21,142 nt of DNA from assembly GCA_021818905.1 (NCBI GenBank), contig JAKASS010000016.1, positions 1-21,142 of the forward strand, given 5' to 3'. Shown piece by piece: positions 14,256 through 20,511 of the stretch; position 1 is the first letter of the stretch, and every line of letters begins with the position of its first letter. The stretch is from Nanobdellota archaeon. GTDB lineage: Archaea > Nanobdellota > Nanobdellia > Parvarchaeales > Parvarchaeaceae. The notes beneath the pieces were generated by a model that searched no databases, was not told the origin of the DNA, and saw only the letters and a list, made by a program, of their open reading frames with translations. The position numbers and the translations under genes are program-made.

Positions 14256-14265
14256 CGTTGGACGG
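14256..14265. repeat. Target-site duplication, right copy
   Basis: CGTTGGACGG, identical to 13116-13125. Confidence 0.85.
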
Positions 14266-14348
14266 ATAGTGTTAAATAGCAATAATTACACATTAGTAGT
14301 ATAGGAAAATGACGTTGGCATAGCGTTTAAGCCCTTTACTGGGTATTT

Positions 14349-14639
14349 ATGCCGCAGGTGTTTATGGCAAAAGTTACAGTTACTATATGTGACATGTGCA
14401 AGCAGCGAATCGCTACTAAGACTTGTCCGGTATGTGCCAAAGACCTTTGTGAGGCAGATACAAAAGCTTTCTCAGTAGATGTTGGTCTTAGGTTTGGCCC
14501 AAGACTCGAAATCTACCACGGCTATATGTGCGACGAAGACTACAAGAGACTTGAAGGCAATCTCGGTAAGACTCTAGGAAAAGTCGGGGAAAAGATAAGA
14601 TCCGAAATCGACGGCGTAGTCAAAGATAGCGTAAGTTAA
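14349..14639 (+). CDS. Small zinc-binding protein, unrecognised
   Basis: The 96-residue protein has a treble-type cluster of cysteines: Cys14, Cys17, Cys26, Cys29, Cys34 and then His57 and Cys61 (ICDMCKQRIATKTCPVCAKD and HGYMCDEDY). That is enough for two zinc sites. The C-terminal third (about 65-96) is a lysine- and glutamate-rich helix. It resembles B-box or LIM-like zinc-binding modules but matches no family I can name. A GTTTAAG box near 14323-14329 is about 23 bases before the ATG, which favours this start over the second ATG at 14364. The neighbouring insertion sequence upstream stops 83 bases short. Confidence 0.7.
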   Translation: MPQVFMAKVTVTICDMCKQRIATKTCPVCAKDLCEADTKAFSVDVGLRFGPRLEIYHGYMCDEDYKRLEGNLGKTLGKVGEKIRSEIDGVVKDSVS

Positions 14640-15371
14640 TTTGCGGCAATCGATAATTTAAAAATGAGAAGGCCGGCTGAATCTGACAAGAATCTAATTT
14701 TTACTTTACATGATAAAGGATATAGCCTTAATCCTTCATCAAAGCAGTTAAATTTACCAAAAAACGACGATATATTACTACATCAGGAAAAAATATGGCA
14801 GAAAGATTCGGCCAATAAAGACAGACCAGAAATTCAATAGAGACCTTGGAGAATTTTTAGGAGCATTCATCGGCGATGGTCTACATTTAAAGTAAGAAAT
14901 AGATATGCGTACATGATCCGCTTCTATCTTAGCAATGAAGAAATCCAATATGCGCAATGTCTTTCCGATTTATCAGCGAAACTTTTTGGCAGACAATCAT
15001 ATTTGCGGGACGGAAAACATAAGGTCGGGGATAGTTGCCGTAGAGCAAAAATGGATAGCAAATACGTGCACAATTTCTTAAAAAATATATTAACGTTTAC
15101 AAACGACAAATCCCATACAGTAAAAATAAACCGTTCAATATTAAAAAAGGGCAAAGAATCTTTGAAAGGCATAGTAAGCGGTATGATTGCTACAGACGGG
15201 TCCGTTTACTGTGGAAAGTACGGTGTGCATATAAACTTTTCAACCATCTCCAAAACATTAGCTAGACAATACAGCAGAATCTTAAAATTGTTTGGAGTCG
15301 AGCATTCAATTTATAAAAATCCAAGAAAAGGTTTAGAGAGATTAGTTTATAGAATTATAGCAATCCTCGAA

Positions 15372-15384
15372 AGTAATCCTACAC
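15372..15384. repeat. Left inverted repeat of the IS630-type element
   Basis: AGTAATCCTACAC; 11 of 13 bases match the complement of the right end. Confidence 0.7.
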
Positions 15385-16413
15385 TCCGTCCTTTAATGTC
15401 TTTCTGAGAGGAGCCAGAGAGCACACGCTCATCACTTCTTCCGGAGGCACGGAGTTTACGAACCTTGCCATAGCAAAGGCCATCTGCCTTGCGGATCGGA
15501 AGAAGCGGTTGTCAAGCAGCTTCCTGCGGATATGGTTCCACCAGTATTCCTGGGGGTCGAGCCATGGAGAATAAGGGGGAAAGAACCTTACTTTGAGGTC
15601 GGGATGCCGCTTTAGGAAGCGCTTTACCTTCTTCGAACTATGCACGCGGAAATCGTCCACGTACAGCAGTATCCTCTTGCCAGCGAACCTGTCCGCTATC
15701 TTCCCGAGGAACTTCATGAAAGCTGGAGTCTTGGCGCTCGAGGACGAGGACTGTACGATCTCTCCAGTGAGAGGGGAGACGGCTCCGAAGACGTTAGTCC
15801 TCTTCATGTGGTAAGCTGGAGCCTTTATTATCAGTCTTTCGTCGAAAGTCCATCCGTATCCTTTCCTGAGCGAGCCTCCAGCGGACATCTCGTCCTCGAA
15901 AAGCGCGACCGTGTCCTTATCCAGCGATCTTAGCGTTTTAAGTGTCCTCTTGGCGAATGCAAGCTGTTTCTTTAAGTCTGCTTCGGCGTACTCGTGGACG
16001 GCTTTGACGTAGTGTCCTCCCATGCCCAATAACGTCCTGCGTATGGTCTCCCTTGAGACCTTGGCACCCTTCTCCTCGAAGTAAAGCTGCAGGCTTTTCG
16101 TGTCCCACATCGTGACATCGTGACCGTGCTTTGAAGGATCGTTCTCCTCTACCAGCTTCTTTATCTCTTTCTTCTCCTTCTCCCCAAAGGATGGCGGTCT
16201 TCCCCCCTTGGGCTTGTCCGACAGCGTCTTCTCGTGTTTCCACTGCAGCATCCAGTCGTACACTGTAGACCGGTCGACCATAAACGCCTTCGAAACCTCG
16301 CCTATCGATCTGCCGATGCTCAAGAAATGGAGCGCGAAGTATCTAATGCTCTCTTTCTTGTCCTCGCACTTCTTCGCTTTTTTCCTTAAAACTTCTTCGT
16401 CTTCTTCTAACAT
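15379..16413 (-). CDS. IS630-type transposase
   Basis: From the ATG at 16413 the protein has 344 residues, the usual size for IS630. An N-terminal HTH region has SIGEVSKAFMVDRSTVYDWM. The linker GGRPPSF and KLVEENDPSKHGHD-type region follow. The catalytic core has Asp in VALFEDEMSAGG, a second Asp in LLYVDDFRVHS, and Glu in YSPWLDPQEYWW. The spacing between the last two is 34 residues, the IS630 D34E signature. A longer frame reaches a GTG at 16524 inside the inverted repeat, but that would add 37 residues unlike the family. The GGAGGGGGG run about 12 bases upstream of 16413 favours the ATG. No stops are seen. The stop lies 7 bases inside the left end. Confidence 0.9.
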   Translation of the reverse strand: MLEEDEEVLRKKAKKCEDKKESIRYFALHFLSIGRSIGEVSKAFMVDRSTVYDWMLQWKHEKTLSDKPKGGRPPSFGEKEKKEIKKLVEENDPSKHGHDVTMWDTKSLQLYFEEKGAKVSRETIRRTLLGMGGHYVKAVHEYAEADLKKQLAFAKRTLKTLRSLDKDTVALFEDEMSAGGSLRKGYGWTFDERLIIKAPAYHMKRTNVFGAVSPLTGEIVQSSSSSAKTPAFMKFLGKIADRFAGKRILLYVDDFRVHSSKKVKRFLKRHPDLKVRFFPPYSPWLDPQEYWWNHIRRKLLDNRFFRSARQMAFAMARFVNSVPPEEVMSVCSLAPLRKTLKDGV

Positions 16414-16512
16414 CTGGAAAACCCCCCTCCATCCAACTTCGGCTTTCCCCCACCCGCTTATGCTATTATTAAGAACGCTACTTCCCGAAATACTTTTTGG
16501 TCCCCTATTTTG

Positions 16513-16525
16513 GTGTCGGATCACT
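16513..16525. repeat. Right inverted repeat of the IS630-type element
   Basis: GTGTCGGATCACT, partner of 15372-15384; followed by TA at 16526-16527. Confidence 0.7.
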
Positions 16526-16651
16526 TATGTGGAGAGATATAATATAAACAAAAAGGACGCGATTAATAAGTTTTATAAAACGTTTAAGATAAATGAACAA
16601 AATCGGGAGCGAAAATTAGAGCAAATAATAAGTTCCTATTAATAATAAACA

Positions 16652-16666
16652 ATAAATACTAAATAA
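16652..16666 (+). promoter_or_regulatory. TATA-like box of tRNA-Tyr
   Basis: ATAAATACTAAATAA lies about 20-33 bases before the tRNA 5' end, suiting a short 5' leader removed by RNase P. It starts only 10 bases after the endonuclease pseudogene stop. Confidence 0.5.
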
Positions 16667-16684
16667 GGTTGTCTATTACTATAT

Positions 16685-16805
16685 CCACCCATAGCTCAAT
16701 GGCAGAGCGACCGGCTGTAGAAATAAACTAAGTGCTATTATCATAGTGCGATGAAGATAATCAGCGGTCACCGGTAGGTTGGGGGTTCAAGTCCGCCTGG
16801 GTGGA
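16685..16805 (+). tRNA. tRNA-Tyr (GTA) with an intron
   Basis: Acceptor strands CCACCCA (16685-16691) and TGGGTGG (16798-16804) pair fully, with discriminator A at 16805. The D arm is GCTC/GAGC (16694-16697, 16705-16708). The anticodon stem is ACCGG (16710-16714) with CCGGT (16771-16775), and the loop CT-GTA-G places GTA at 16717-16719. The T arm has TTCAAGT with one G-G mismatch in the stem. The C1-G72 pair is the tyrosine identity pair of archaea and eukaryotes. The intron sits after position 37. CCA is not encoded. Confidence 0.92.
16721..16769 (+). other. 49-base intron of tRNA-Tyr at position 37/38
   Basis: The intron interrupts the anticodon loop between G37 and A38, the canonical archaeal site cut by the splicing endonuclease. 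ATTATC (16737-16742) and GATAAT (16756-16761) can form an internal hairpin. A bulge-helix-bulge fold at the junctions is expected but I have not drawn it base by base. No protein is encoded. Confidence 0.85.
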
Positions 16806-16815
16806 GGTTTTTTTA
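16806..16815 (+). terminator. T7 terminator of tRNA-Tyr
   Basis: Seven T (16808-16814) follow two bases after the tRNA end. The converging GluRS stop is only 5 bases further on. Confidence 0.6.
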
Positions 16816-16819
16816 TCGC

Positions 16820-18511
16820 TCATCTGCTTATGTAAATGAAAGAATTTTTCTCTTTGTTGTCTAGTCTGCAGAAGCCAAACCTCTCAAATTGTATTATGTC
16901 TCCTTCGTTGAGGAGTCCGACGGCCCTTTCTGCTAGACCGTTTACTACTTTAAGACTATCTTTGTTAAAAGTACCGTCTTCATTCAGCATCTGGCCAACT
17001 ATCGAGACTTCAGTTTTTAAATTTTCATCGGTCACCCACTGGACTATCTTCTCACCGCCAAGCATACTTTCTGATATCATTTCGGCATTTGCAATTCCGT
17101 CCTTTAACTCGTTTATCTGGATAGTGTACAGATCTTTCAACCTAACTTTATCGCCGACTTTCAAATCGCTGAAATCTTTTTCGTCTATAAGGAAGTTTCC
17201 ATTCGTCTTTATCAATCTAAAGCCAGAATTTTTTAATGGATGAAATTGCAGCTTGGCGTCTCTTTTTCCGCCATTGCTTACATAAAGTTTTGCCGGCCGT
17301 GAGACAAAGAAAAATCGTTTGGCCTTTTCATCTATTATTCGCCTGTTTAATGTGAAAAGCAGATCCCAAGAATATTCGTGTTGTGAACCAGAATAACCTA
17401 CGGTAATTACAAAGTCTCTTATTGCTTCAGGCTGTATGCCCCTTCGTCTAATAGCGGATACAGTTGGACATCGTATGTCGTTCCAATCTTCTAAAAGACC
17501 GTCTTTTATAAATTGCCTTATAAGTCTCTTTGATAAGGTTGTGCCCTTTAGGTTATATCTTCCATACTGCAGCACGGTTGGATTGCGCAGCCCCAAAGCG
17601 GTCCTTATCTTTTCCTGTTCATCAGTGTTGAATTCATTGCTTCTCAAGATATGGGTAACTCCGCACATCTGGTCTTCTATAACGTTTGCAAAATGGTATA
17701 ACGGCCACAACGAATATCGGCTTTTTTCGCTTTTTATTATCCGAAATATATTTGGATCCCTAAGCGAACTATTTTTGTTTTTCATGTCTAATTTAAGCCT
17801 TAATACGGCGCCGCCCTCTCCGATTTCGCCGTTTTTAGCAGAATTCCACAGTTTTAGATTTTCTACTTGCGCATTTTGTCTGTGTACACATTCCTCTCCG
17901 GAGAGTCGCTTGTCTTTTATCTCTTCTGCGCTGCAGAGACACATGTAGGCTTTTGATTCTTTTATCAGCTTCTCCGCATAAGAATACATTGTTTCTATGT
18001 CAGAACTAATAAACTTCTCTTCGTCCCACTTTATGCCAAGCCAAGCTATCCCATCCTCAAAAGCCTTTACAAACTCCTTGACCCTATCTAGTAGCTTAGG
18101 GTTAGTATCCTCAAATCTAAGCCATAGTTTTCCATTATATTTTTCCTTATAGAGATAATTTATCATGAACGAAAACGCATGGCCTAAGTGCATGTACCCA
18201 GATGGCTCGGGCGGCAATCTTAAAATAACTTGGCGGTCTACATTTGGGAGTGCTTTAAGCTCTAGCTTTTGCTCTTTAGGTTTTTCGTTCAATTCAATCC
18301 CAAGATCTTCAGCCATGTTCGCTACATCTTCCGGAGTCTTTGAATTTACTTCTGACACGACTTTTTCAATAAGCGCTTTCGCGGATTTTAGATCTTTAAG
18401 TATAGATTTATCGCTTCCAGCGACTTTAGAGAAAACGGCGCCCGAATTGGCTCTTCCACCGTGTTCGATGGCATTCTTTACAGTGATTTTAAGTATCTCA
18501 CTCTCTTCCAC
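16820..18511 (-). CDS. gltX: Glutamyl-tRNA synthetase (archaeal GluRS)
   Basis: This class I synthetase charges tRNA-Glu and, in archaea with GatDE, often the tRNA-Gln precursor route. The archaeal-type protein has an extra N-terminal helical part of about 90 residues. The catalytic Rossmann fold follows, with the HIGH-equivalent in PPEPSGYMHLGHA (HLGH at residues 108-111) and the KMSKS-equivalent LSKR (326-329). The C-terminal half is the beta-barrel anticodon-binding domain shared with GlnRS. I start it at the GTG at 18511, 24 bases after the TATTAAAATA box, giving 563 residues. A TTG at 18526 would add 5 residues but sits too close to the box. Divergent from the histone gene, convergent with tRNA-Tyr. 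Confidence 0.93.
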   Translation of the reverse strand: MEESEILKITVKNAIEHGGRANSGAVFSKVAGSDKSILKDLKSAKALIEKVVSEVNSKTPEDVANMAEDLGIELNEKPKEQKLELKALPNVDRQVILRLPPEPSGYMHLGHAFSFMINYLYKEKYNGKLWLRFEDTNPKLLDRVKEFVKAFEDGIAWLGIKWDEEKFISSDIETMYSYAEKLIKESKAYMCLCSAEEIKDKRLSGEECVHRQNAQVENLKLWNSAKNGEIGEGGAVLRLKLDMKNKNSSLRDPNIFRIIKSEKSRYSLWPLYHFANVIEDQMCGVTHILRSNEFNTDEQEKIRTALGLRNPTVLQYGRYNLKGTTLSKRLIRQFIKDGLLEDWNDIRCPTVSAIRRRGIQPEAIRDFVITVGYSGSQHEYSWDLLFTLNRRIIDEKAKRFFFVSRPAKLYVSNGGKRDAKLQFHPLKNSGFRLIKTNGNFLIDEKDFSDLKVGDKVRLKDLYTIQINELKDGIANAEMISESMLGGEKIVQWVTDENLKTEVSIVGQMLNEDGTFNKDSLKVVNGLAERAVGLLNEGDIIQFERFGFCRLDNKEKNSFIYISR

Positions 18512-18530
18512 AGTAAATAATAACAACCTG

Positions 18531-18540
18531 TATTTTAATA
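18531..18540 (-). promoter_or_regulatory. TATA box of GluRS
   Basis: TATTAAAATA on the minus strand, centred 24 bases before the GTG at 18511, implies a leaderless transcript and decides the start codon. Confidence 0.55.
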
Positions 18541-18620
18541 CAATTTTCTGGAAATACTATCACGACCTAAACATGCATAAAATGGCACCAAAACGCTCTA
18601 TCCTGCTAAAGACAGCACCT

Positions 18621-18630
18621 TTTTAAATAC
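18621..18630 (+). promoter_or_regulatory. TATA box of the histone gene
   Basis: TTTTAAATAC is centred about 27 bases before the ATG at 18652. A GGTGA (18642-18646) also precedes the ATG but would hardly fit in such a short leader. Confidence 0.5.
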
Positions 18631-18651
18631 GGGCGTTGTAAAGGTGAATAT

Positions 18652-18834
18652 ATGGCAGCAGACTTCGTAAGGAAAAATGCAGTAAAAGCAGAAGTCAAGA
18701 AGGTAGGAAAGGACATGAGATGTCCTGACGCTACAATCGAAGGCCTCGACAAGGTTGTAAAGGCGAAGATCGCCAGAGCAGTCGAGAGGGCAAAAGCTGA
18801 CGGAAGAAAGACCGTTAGACCACACGACTTCTGA
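18652..18834 (+). CDS. Short archaeal histone lacking helix alpha3
   Basis: The 60-residue protein aligns with archaeal histones from helix alpha1 (AVKAEVKKVG, about 10-19), loop 1 (KDMRCPDA), the long helix alpha2 (ATIEGLDKVVKAKIARAVER, continuing AKADG) to loop 2 (GRKTVRPHDF). It stops there, just where HMf-type histones enter helix alpha3. The RKT motif of loop 2 that touches DNA is kept. Similar prokaryotic histones with a truncated alpha3 have been described. No alpha3-like sequence is found in other frames downstream, so this is not a frameshift. It probably forms dimers on DNA. A T-rich terminator follows, and the gene has its own promoter. Confidence 0.85.
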   Translation: MAADFVRKNAVKAEVKKVGKDMRCPDATIEGLDKVVKAKIARAVERAKADGRKTVRPHDF

Positions 18835-18839
18835 GCAGG

Positions 18840-18876
18840 TGTTTTTAATTTTATTTTTTTCTTTTTTATTTTTATA
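18840..18876 (+). terminator. T-rich terminator after the histone gene
   Basis: Several T-runs (five, seven and six T among others) occupy 18842-18875 right after the histone stop, the usual archaeal signal for a highly expressed monocistronic gene. Confidence 0.65.
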
Positions 18877-18934
18877 TAAACACGGCGAAAAGAGATAAAA
18901 TAAGTCTTTTATTTGGCAAGAGCCTCTTATTCTG

Positions 18935-19393
18935 ATGGTCGATGTAGCTTTGATTGCGGGTATCATAATCATAATAGTCGCGATAGTGACTTTGATCAGG
19001 ATAATCAAACAGCTTTTGGAAGCGGCGATAATAATAGTGCTTGTAATAGTCGGCGCGGCGCTCATATTCCATTCTTCACCGATAGTAGGTGTCCCTAATT
19101 TTACGTTGCCGATAAGTATCGGCCCAAACATAGTCGGAGCAAACCCAGGCAACGCAAATACGACGGACGTAGTGATCTTTAATGCTTATGCATTCAGCGT
19201 CGGAGCGTTTACGGCGACTCTCAATGGGAATCCTGTCGCCATACTCGACGGCGGAATCCCCATAAGCGCGGTAAAATTCGGAGTCCTAGTGCTCAATTCT
19301 AGCCAATCCGGCGAAATAAAAATAAGCGGGGCCACTCAGCTATTCGGTTTTAACTTAGGCAGTATGTCTTCTAGTTACAACTATACTAGTTAA
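18935..19393 (+). CDS. Membrane-anchored protein, unrecognised
   Basis: I do not recognise this 152-residue protein. It has two hydrophobic stretches: residues 5-22 (ALIAGIIIIIVAIVTLI) and about 28-45 (LLEAAIIIVLVIVGAALIF). A beta-rich exterior domain follows, from about residue 48, with Asn-Thr-Thr and Asn-Tyr-Thr sequons. The ending SSSYNYTS has no anchor, so the C-terminal domain is probably outside. The CTTTTATTTGG box near 18905-18915 is about 24 bases before the ATG. The next gene follows after 29 bases in the same direction. Confidence 0.68.
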   Translation: MVDVALIAGIIIIIVAIVTLIRIIKQLLEAAIIIVLVIVGAALIFHSSPIVGVPNFTLPISIGPNIVGANPGNANTTDVVIFNAYAFSVGAFTATLNGNPVAILDGGIPISAVKFGVLVLNSSQSGEIKISGATQLFGFNLGSMSSSYNYTS

Positions 19394-19422
19394 TCCTAAC
19401 GGACTAAATAAAGAAAAACAAT

Positions 19423-19974
19423 ATGTCAGATAATATTCCATTTTGTTATAGCCTTTACAGTAAGATAGAGTTTGGCGACATGAAACCGATTTATCGGATG
19501 TATGAATGCTGGGCGGAATCTGCCGATAAGACAATAAAAAAAGGATTAGAATATATCCTTTCGGATTCTTTCAAAGATTTCAACCTTAGGAAAACCCACC
19601 CAGATAAAAAACCAAAGAGAACAGAAAGATACACTGTAACAATAGTAATACCGAAAGATTCAGACCCAGAGCGAATATCCAAGATGTTAAATAACCAATA
19701 TTACTCGCCGCCAAAAAGCCTTTTGACTAAGTTCAAGGAAGGGCTTTATTTCGGGACTGTGGCAGCGTGTGCGGGATATGTAGTAGGCCACGAAGCCGGC
19801 TTATTGCACTCGTCTGCACTGCCGTTCATAGGTATAGTCGGTGCTCTTTTGGTAGGCTTTGTTTTTGACAAGCTCTATACAGACAAGAAAGTATCGAATT
19901 GGAAAGACTTTTTGGATAATGAAGTAAATATAGAGTATTTAGATTCGGAAACCTTCAGGGAGGCCGATAGTTGA
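19423..19974 (+). CDS. Membrane protein with a soluble N-terminal part, unrecognised
   Basis: The 183 residues are not recognised. The first 100 or so are soluble and basic (for example KTHPDKKPKRTERYTVTIVI near 57-76). Two glycine-rich hydrophobic segments follow, at about 109-122 (YFGTVAACAGYVVG) and 131-149 (ALPFIGIVGALLVGFVFDKL). The tail is acidic. A two-helix hairpin near the C-terminus with both ends in the cytoplasm is likely. It may be cotranscribed with the preceding membrane protein. Its stop codon lies in the left arm of an inverted repeat (19971-20011). Confidence 0.65.
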   Translation: MSDNIPFCYSLYSKIEFGDMKPIYRMYECWAESADKTIKKGLEYILSDSFKDFNLRKTHPDKKPKRTERYTVTIVIPKDSDPERISKMLNNQYYSPPKSLLTKFKEGLYFGTVAACAGYVVGHEAGLLHSSALPFIGIVGALLVGFVFDKLYTDKKVSNWKDFLDNEVNIEYLDSETFREADS

Positions 19975-20011
19975 GTGGCCGTTCACAAAATGAACGTTAA
20001 TATCAACTCAA
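19971..20011. terminator. Nested inverted repeat at the end of the membrane protein gene
   Basis: The outer arms TTGAGT (19971-19976) and ACTCAA (20006-20011) enclose an inner stem CGTTCA/TGAACG (19980-19985 with 19991-19996) around a CAAAA loop. The arms hold the stop codon of the plus-strand gene and that of the possible minus-strand gene at 20008. It could terminate transcription from both sides. Confidence 0.45.
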
Positions 20012-20196
20012 TTACCCCAAAAGCTATCGTAAAATAAGCCTGGAAAAACCCCAATTTTCTTGGCCCCGCCGCGTCTTTGCCGGTGTTGCAGGCCCGGAAT
20101 TGATATAACAAGGAATGCAACTAATATTAGCAAGAATGCGACTGGAGCAAACCCTACCGCGTCTAAGACAACAGGTAAAGAGGCTAAAATCTTCAG
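20008..20196 (-). CDS. Possible small membrane protein without a standard start codon
   Basis: This frame encodes about 62 residues with a coherent membrane-protein look: a hydrophobic stretch (GFAPVAFLLILVAFLVISI), then a basic turn HRQRRGGAKK, then an aromatic tail ending FYDSFWGN. No ATG, GTG or TTG precedes the hydrophobic part; the only candidate is a CTG at 20196. A AATAAATA box on the same strand at 20212-20219 is near a leaderless distance, but is shared with the SRP RNA promoter in the other direction. It may be a real gene with a CTG start, a remnant, or chance. The neighbouring 266 bases hold no other protein signal. Confidence 0.25.
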   Translation of the reverse strand: MKILASLPVVLDAVGFAPVAFLLILVAFLVISIPGLQHRQRRGGAKKIGVFPGLFYDSFWGN

Positions 20197-20210
20197 GCCG
20201 CTTTTTTAAG

Positions 20211-20220
20211 CTATTTATTC
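20211..20220 (+). promoter_or_regulatory. TATA box of the SRP RNA gene
   Basis: CTATTTATT is centred about 26 bases before the inferred 5' end (20241) of the 7S RNA, and is preceded by T-rich sequence. Confidence 0.5.
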
Positions 20221-20240
20221 TGTTACGACACTTTATTACT

Positions 20241-20506
20241 TGACAGGCTAGCCGGGGAGTCAGTCCCTCCCTGCAACGCAAATGGACTTTAGGCGTGGCG
20301 AAAGCACGACCGAGGGGCGGTAATTTCATATACGCTAGCAAAGCTATCTGAGAGTCACAGCCCTGTGGGATGCTTTTGTTTGAAAACCCAGCCAGGCCCG
20401 GAAGGGAGCAACTGTAATTAAATGAGGGCGTGCTTGCAGGTAACCTGCGAGGAGAAAATGTTGCTATCCTCTGTATGGATAGCCGTTTCGAAGTCGTGGC
20501 CTGTCA
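20241..20506 (+). ncRNA. ffs: Signal recognition particle 7S RNA
   Basis: The 5' TGACAGGC and 3' GCCTGTCA close helix 1, typical of archaeal SRP RNA. The Alu part has GGCTAGCCGGGG, CCCTGCAACG and GAGGGGCGG, in the usual order. The S part has the nearly invariant helix 8 core AACCCAGCCAGGCCCGGAAG then GGAGCAACTG (20385-20414), with the GGAA tetraloop that binds SRP54, and a later CTATCC/GGATAG stem. The length (about 266) is a little under the usual 300. The RNA organises SRP19 and SRP54 for membrane targeting. Any antisense frame over it is not a gene. Confidence 0.92.
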
Positions 20507-20511
20507 TTTAA

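Larger units (their letters stand above)
15372..16525 (-). mobile_element. IS630-type insertion sequence (about 1154 bp)
   Basis: The ends carry imperfect inverted repeats: AGTAATCCTACAC at 15372-15384 and the complement of GTGTCGGATCACT at 16513-16525, with two mismatches out of 13. It holds one D34E transposase gene. Removing exactly these bases joins the flanking endonuclease codons in frame (IAILE with YVERYN), which supports the boundaries. IS630 elements duplicate a TA target; here TA is present on the right flank only, so the left copy seems to have been lost. The element lies inside the homing-endonuclease pseudogene. Confidence 0.85.
14664..16642 (+). pseudogene. Decayed LAGLIDADG homing endonuclease, split by an IS630-type element
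   Basis: Three pieces join into one protein. The first (14664 to about 14760) gives an HTH-like start with LHDKGYSLNPSSKQLNLPK. At the A6 run (14758-14763) removing one A continues as TTIYYYIRKKYGRKIRPIK, then RDLGEFLGAFIGDG, the first LAGLIDADG motif. Near 14888-14894 a second frameshift (one base missing) leads to VRNRYAYMIRFYLSNEE and on to GIVSGMIATDGSVY, the second LAGLIDADG motif. The piece ends at about 15371 with IAILE, where the IS lies. After the IS (16526) the frame resumes as YVERYNINKK and DAINKFYKTFKI, ending at 16642. Two frameshifts and an IS make it non-functional. It lies 42 bases from tRNA-Tyr. Such genes spread between introns, inteins or intergenic sites; the original host locus is unclear. 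Confidence 0.85.

Noticed and set aside
15938-16243. Minus-strand frame of about 100 codons in the IS630-type element
   Set aside because: It is an out-of-frame reading of the transposase gene, which has intact D34E motifs in the other frame.
16721-16769. C/D box guide RNA inside the tRNA intron
   Set aside because: A GCGATGA resembling box C is present, but no proper box D follows at a suitable distance, and tRNA-Tyr introns are not known for this.
20024-20341. Minus-strand frame over the SRP RNA 5' part
   Set aside because: It overlaps a structural RNA with strong conserved motifs and encodes no recognisable protein.
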